From: an uncultured Roseibium sp.
Lineage (GTDB): Bacteria; Pseudomonadota; Alphaproteobacteria; Rhizobiales; Stappiaceae
Length of the DNA stretch: 64,000 nucleotides
Direction of reading: 5' to 3'
NCBI RefSeq assembly: GCF_947494555.1
Contig: NZ_CANLVF010000001.1
Location: 372,001-436,000 of the forward strand
Of the stretch, positions 61,964 through 64,000 are shown in pieces; position 1 is the first letter of the stretch; each line of letters opens with the position of its first letter. Under the pieces are notes generated by a model. It ran no database searches. It had not been told where the DNA came from and saw only the letters and a program-made list of their open reading frames with translations. The translations under genes were made by a program, and so were the position numbers.

Positions 61964-62514
61964 AGGAAACTGAGATTATTCCGACACCGCTAAGACAAAG
62001 AAGCGTTTCTTTTGCCGACATGCCAGCGGAGGGAGAGGGGAAGAGACGGTTGACGTTTTGACCTCGAGTGCCGTGAAATGAATTGTTTGCAGCTCGACAA
62101 TTCAGCAGCAAGTCAGCTCACGTGGCTATTTGGGGCAAATTGGTGCGTGGTATTGAGAACATGAAAAATTGTTTTAGCGCCAAATCTACAAGTGACGATC
62201 CCAAGGAGACAAACTGATGCCGCGCACGGCTGGTGGGGGAGTCTACAGTCCTACTGGCGAAGTAAACCCCATGTGACTCCGGCGTCATTCCCGCCGTTTG
62301 GCGTTTTCGCCGATAGGTCTGGCGTCTCTCATACCGAGCAGCATTCCAGCAATTTTGCGCGTTGGACGGATGTCTTTGGCAGCAGTAGGCAATTGGCTGC
62401 ACTCGCAAAGAGACACCGCAATCGATCGCGTCTTTCGCTCAGTGCAGAAGCCGAATGACTTGCATTTTGAAACCGGAACGTAGCCTGAGCATATCTCTGG
62501 AGAGATCGTAGATT
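61964..62514. other. Gap with no supported gene
   Basis: About 550 bp. AAGGAG at 62203-62208 precedes an ATG at 62218 that opens a 19-codon frame (MPRTAGGGVYSPTG) ending in TGA, reminiscent of phage tail-fibre N-termini but too short to claim. Nothing else convincing. Confidence 0.35.
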
Positions 62515-63582
62515 ATGGACTCACTGACGCAATTTACGTTCGGCGCGGCAATTTCCGCTGCTTGCCTTGGATCGAAACTTGGACCCAGAAAAGCTGTTTT
62601 GATTGGGGGGCTACTGGGAACCTTGCCCGACCTAGATGTCTTGATCCCATTTGAGACGAAGATTGATCAATTCGTCTATCATCGCGGCTGGTCGCATTCG
62701 TTCTTCATTCACGCGGTTGCAGCTCCGGTGATTGGTGAATTGATCCTCCGTTTGTTCAAATCTCTCAAGGGCCAACGGACGCTTGTTTGGACGACCGTTT
62801 TTCTGTGTCTGACGACCCATGCGATTCTTGATTCAATGAATGCCTATGGTGCCCGGGTATTCTGGCCGTTCTATCCGGATCCGGTCGGGACGGGGTCCAT
62901 CTTCATAATTGATCCTGTTTTCACCGTGCCATTGCTTGTTGCCGTCGCGTGGGCAATCGCTAGTGCAAAATGGTCAGCTGGCTTGAAAAAGATACTCGTG
63001 GCGTCACTCGTATTCAGCACCGGCTATCTGGTCTGGGGCTTGATCGCCCAACAACATATCCACGCGCGGGGAAAGTCCATTTTCGCCAAGCAAGGTATCG
63101 ACGTAACCAACGTGAAGACGGTGGTCACACCGTTCAACACATTTCTCTGGCGTGTGATTGGGCAGGCGAACGGCGAATACCACAATCTATATGTGTCGCT
63201 CTTCGATGATGATGAAAACGCCGTTGTCTATAAGCATGAATTTGATTCTGCTCTTGTTTCGTGTGTTCTCGATGATCCTGAGTATCAGAAGATGGTCTGG
63301 TTCAGTGATGGCTTTGTCAGGACCGATCTGATGGACGGCAGAATTGTTGCGTCTGACTATCGCCTGGGCCTGACACCAAGCTACATCTTCCGGTTTGCAA
63401 TCGCCGAATACGAGGATGGTCAAATCAAGAAGATATCGCCTGAACCCATCTTGCCAAGCATATCGAATGCAGGCACCGAATTTGACTGGTTGGGTAAGCG
63501 AATGTCAGGTCAGCGATCTATCAGAGCATCTGAGCAAGATTTTCTGGAAAGCTATGAAATAAAAGATATCGCCGAATGCTAG
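62515..63582 (+). CDS. YdjM-type inner-membrane metal-dependent hydrolase
   Basis: 355 residues. N-terminal MDSLTQFTFGAAISAACLG and IGGLLGTLPDLDVL, then YHRGWSHSFFIHAV and TTHAILDSMNAYGARVFWPF: the conserved Asp/His sites and opening of the YdjM (LexA-regulated, DUF457-like) family, followed by several membrane helices up to ~170. The C-terminal half is soluble (EYHNLYVSLFDDDENAVVYK). GGAGAG lies 11 bases before the ATG. Stand-alone. Family function remains poorly known; phospholipase-C-like zinc chemistry has been proposed from fold. Confidence 0.85.
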   Translation: MDSLTQFTFGAAISAACLGSKLGPRKAVLIGGLLGTLPDLDVLIPFETKIDQFVYHRGWSHSFFIHAVAAPVIGELILRLFKSLKGQRTLVWTTVFLCLTTHAILDSMNAYGARVFWPFYPDPVGTGSIFIIDPVFTVPLLVAVAWAIASAKWSAGLKKILVASLVFSTGYLVWGLIAQQHIHARGKSIFAKQGIDVTNVKTVVTPFNTFLWRVIGQANGEYHNLYVSLFDDDENAVVYKHEFDSALVSCVLDDPEYQKMVWFSDGFVRTDLMDGRIVASDYRLGLTPSYIFRFAIAEYEDGQIKKISPEPILPSISNAGTEFDWLGKRMSGQRSIRASEQDFLESYEIKDIAEC

Positions 63583-64000
63583 AAAATCTCTGAGCGACCA
63601 AAATTTTGTGCTGATATTGACATGAGCAGAAGCGAGATTAACGTCTGCTTGCCCAGTAATGTGCAACGTCCCATGGCTGGATAAATTGGCATCTTATGTC
63701 GGCGGGTCGTAAGGCGTGCGAGAATTCAGATACCCCATTACGGTTGCCCAGACGGTTTCTGCCGTCAAGAAGTGGCCTCTCCAATAGCGAGCCCAGGGCA
63801 CGCACCATGGCGGCCCCCCGTCATTAAGACGAGATCCGGAATTCCAAGCAGAACGCGCGAACGTCATTTACGAGGTCTGCGAGCTGCCTCCACAGCCCGT
63901 CTCAGAGAGAAGTTTTTGCGCCTGGGTTCACCACTTCAAAGAATGGGCAGTTGTCAGCGACTATGATCTGGTTTGCCTCGTGCTCTTTGCGCTTCCAACG
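63583..64000. other. Right-edge gap, possible partial reading frame
   Basis: No gene can be supported. A plus-strand frame open from about 63796 to the edge (for example SERSFCAWVHHFKEW) has no start codon or family match, and a 32-codon minus-strand frame enters from the right edge (stop at 63902). Either could be coding but evidence is thin. Confidence 0.3.

Noticed and set aside
62218..62277. Short frame MPRTAGGGVYSPTG with a good ribosome site, similar to phage tail-fibre starts
   Set aside because: Only 19 codons; no continuing similarity in any frame, so a prophage relic cannot be claimed.

Overview
The window reads as chromosome of an alphaproteobacterium. Dense ABC-uptake operons, FadR/LysR/sigma-54-type regulators, an IS3 relic, opine-type catabolic genes and RTX proteins recall marine Hyphomicrobiales such as Roseibium/Labrenzia/Stappia. 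That placement is inferred from gene content, not from a marker gene. I saw no rRNA, tRNA, CRISPR array or intact prophage. Almost everything is catabolic or transport accessory content arranged as regulator-plus-operon modules.

Layout. (1) 0-4 kb: the 3' end of a groEL-like gene, a zinc alcohol dehydrogenase and a sigma-54 activator with intact GAFTGA, probably the right edge of a binuclear-iron (propane/ketone-type) monooxygenase cluster. (2) 5.4-11.6 kb: FadR-type regulator with a double TTGTCNGACAA operator, a Cys/Met-type PLP enzyme and a complete sugar-type ABC importer. (3) 11.6-15 kb: ornithine-cyclodeaminase-like gene divergent from a LysR gene, a decayed inverted copy of that divergent junction, and another LysR gene. 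(4) 15.3-24.3 kb: minus-strand operon of FAD monooxygenase, two carboxymuconolactone-decarboxylase-like proteins, an octopine-dehydrogenase-family enzyme and a polyamine-type ABC importer, controlled by a divergent LysR. (5) 24.3-38.4 kb: IS3 relic, an AcoR-like regulator lacking GAFTGA, and a twelve-gene minus-strand acetoin/2,3-butanediol operon. In that operon the E2 subunit is split into a free lipoyl domain and a bare catalytic core, next to a lipoate ligase, a Tat-exported GMC dehydrogenase pair, an exported VOC protein and a HupE/UreJ membrane protein. Upstream of it is a helically phased GAGAC repeat array. (6) 38.6-51.7 kb: redox genes (quinone oxidoreductase, KefG/KefB-like pair, 2OG-Fe oxygenase, enoyl-CoA hydratase-like, CmcJ/NvfI-LLM-SDR operon) with two paralogous LysR genes and a recurring AATTCTGA promoter motif. 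An esterase, an AlkB homologue and a small hypothetical lie between. (7) 51.9-59.5 kb: two tandem giant G8/beta-helix proteins in which the G8 domain lies after, not before, the beta-helix; the upstream one ends in RTX repeats. (8) 60-64 kb: LysR with a divergent exported cupin-like protein, and a YdjM-type membrane hydrolase.

How it works together. Region 5 is the most coherent pathway: diol to acetoin (butanediol dehydrogenase and/or the exported GMC enzyme), acetoin cleavage by E1 alpha/beta plus the split E2 and E3, with local lipoylation. Regions 2 and 4 are uptake-and-degrade modules for unidentified nitrogen/sulfur-containing substrates. Region 7 is probably secreted polysaccharide-active or adhesive protein. 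The items I would look at first are the split E2 lacking an E3-binding domain, the phased repeats combined with a GAFTGA-less regulator, and the permuted G8 proteins.
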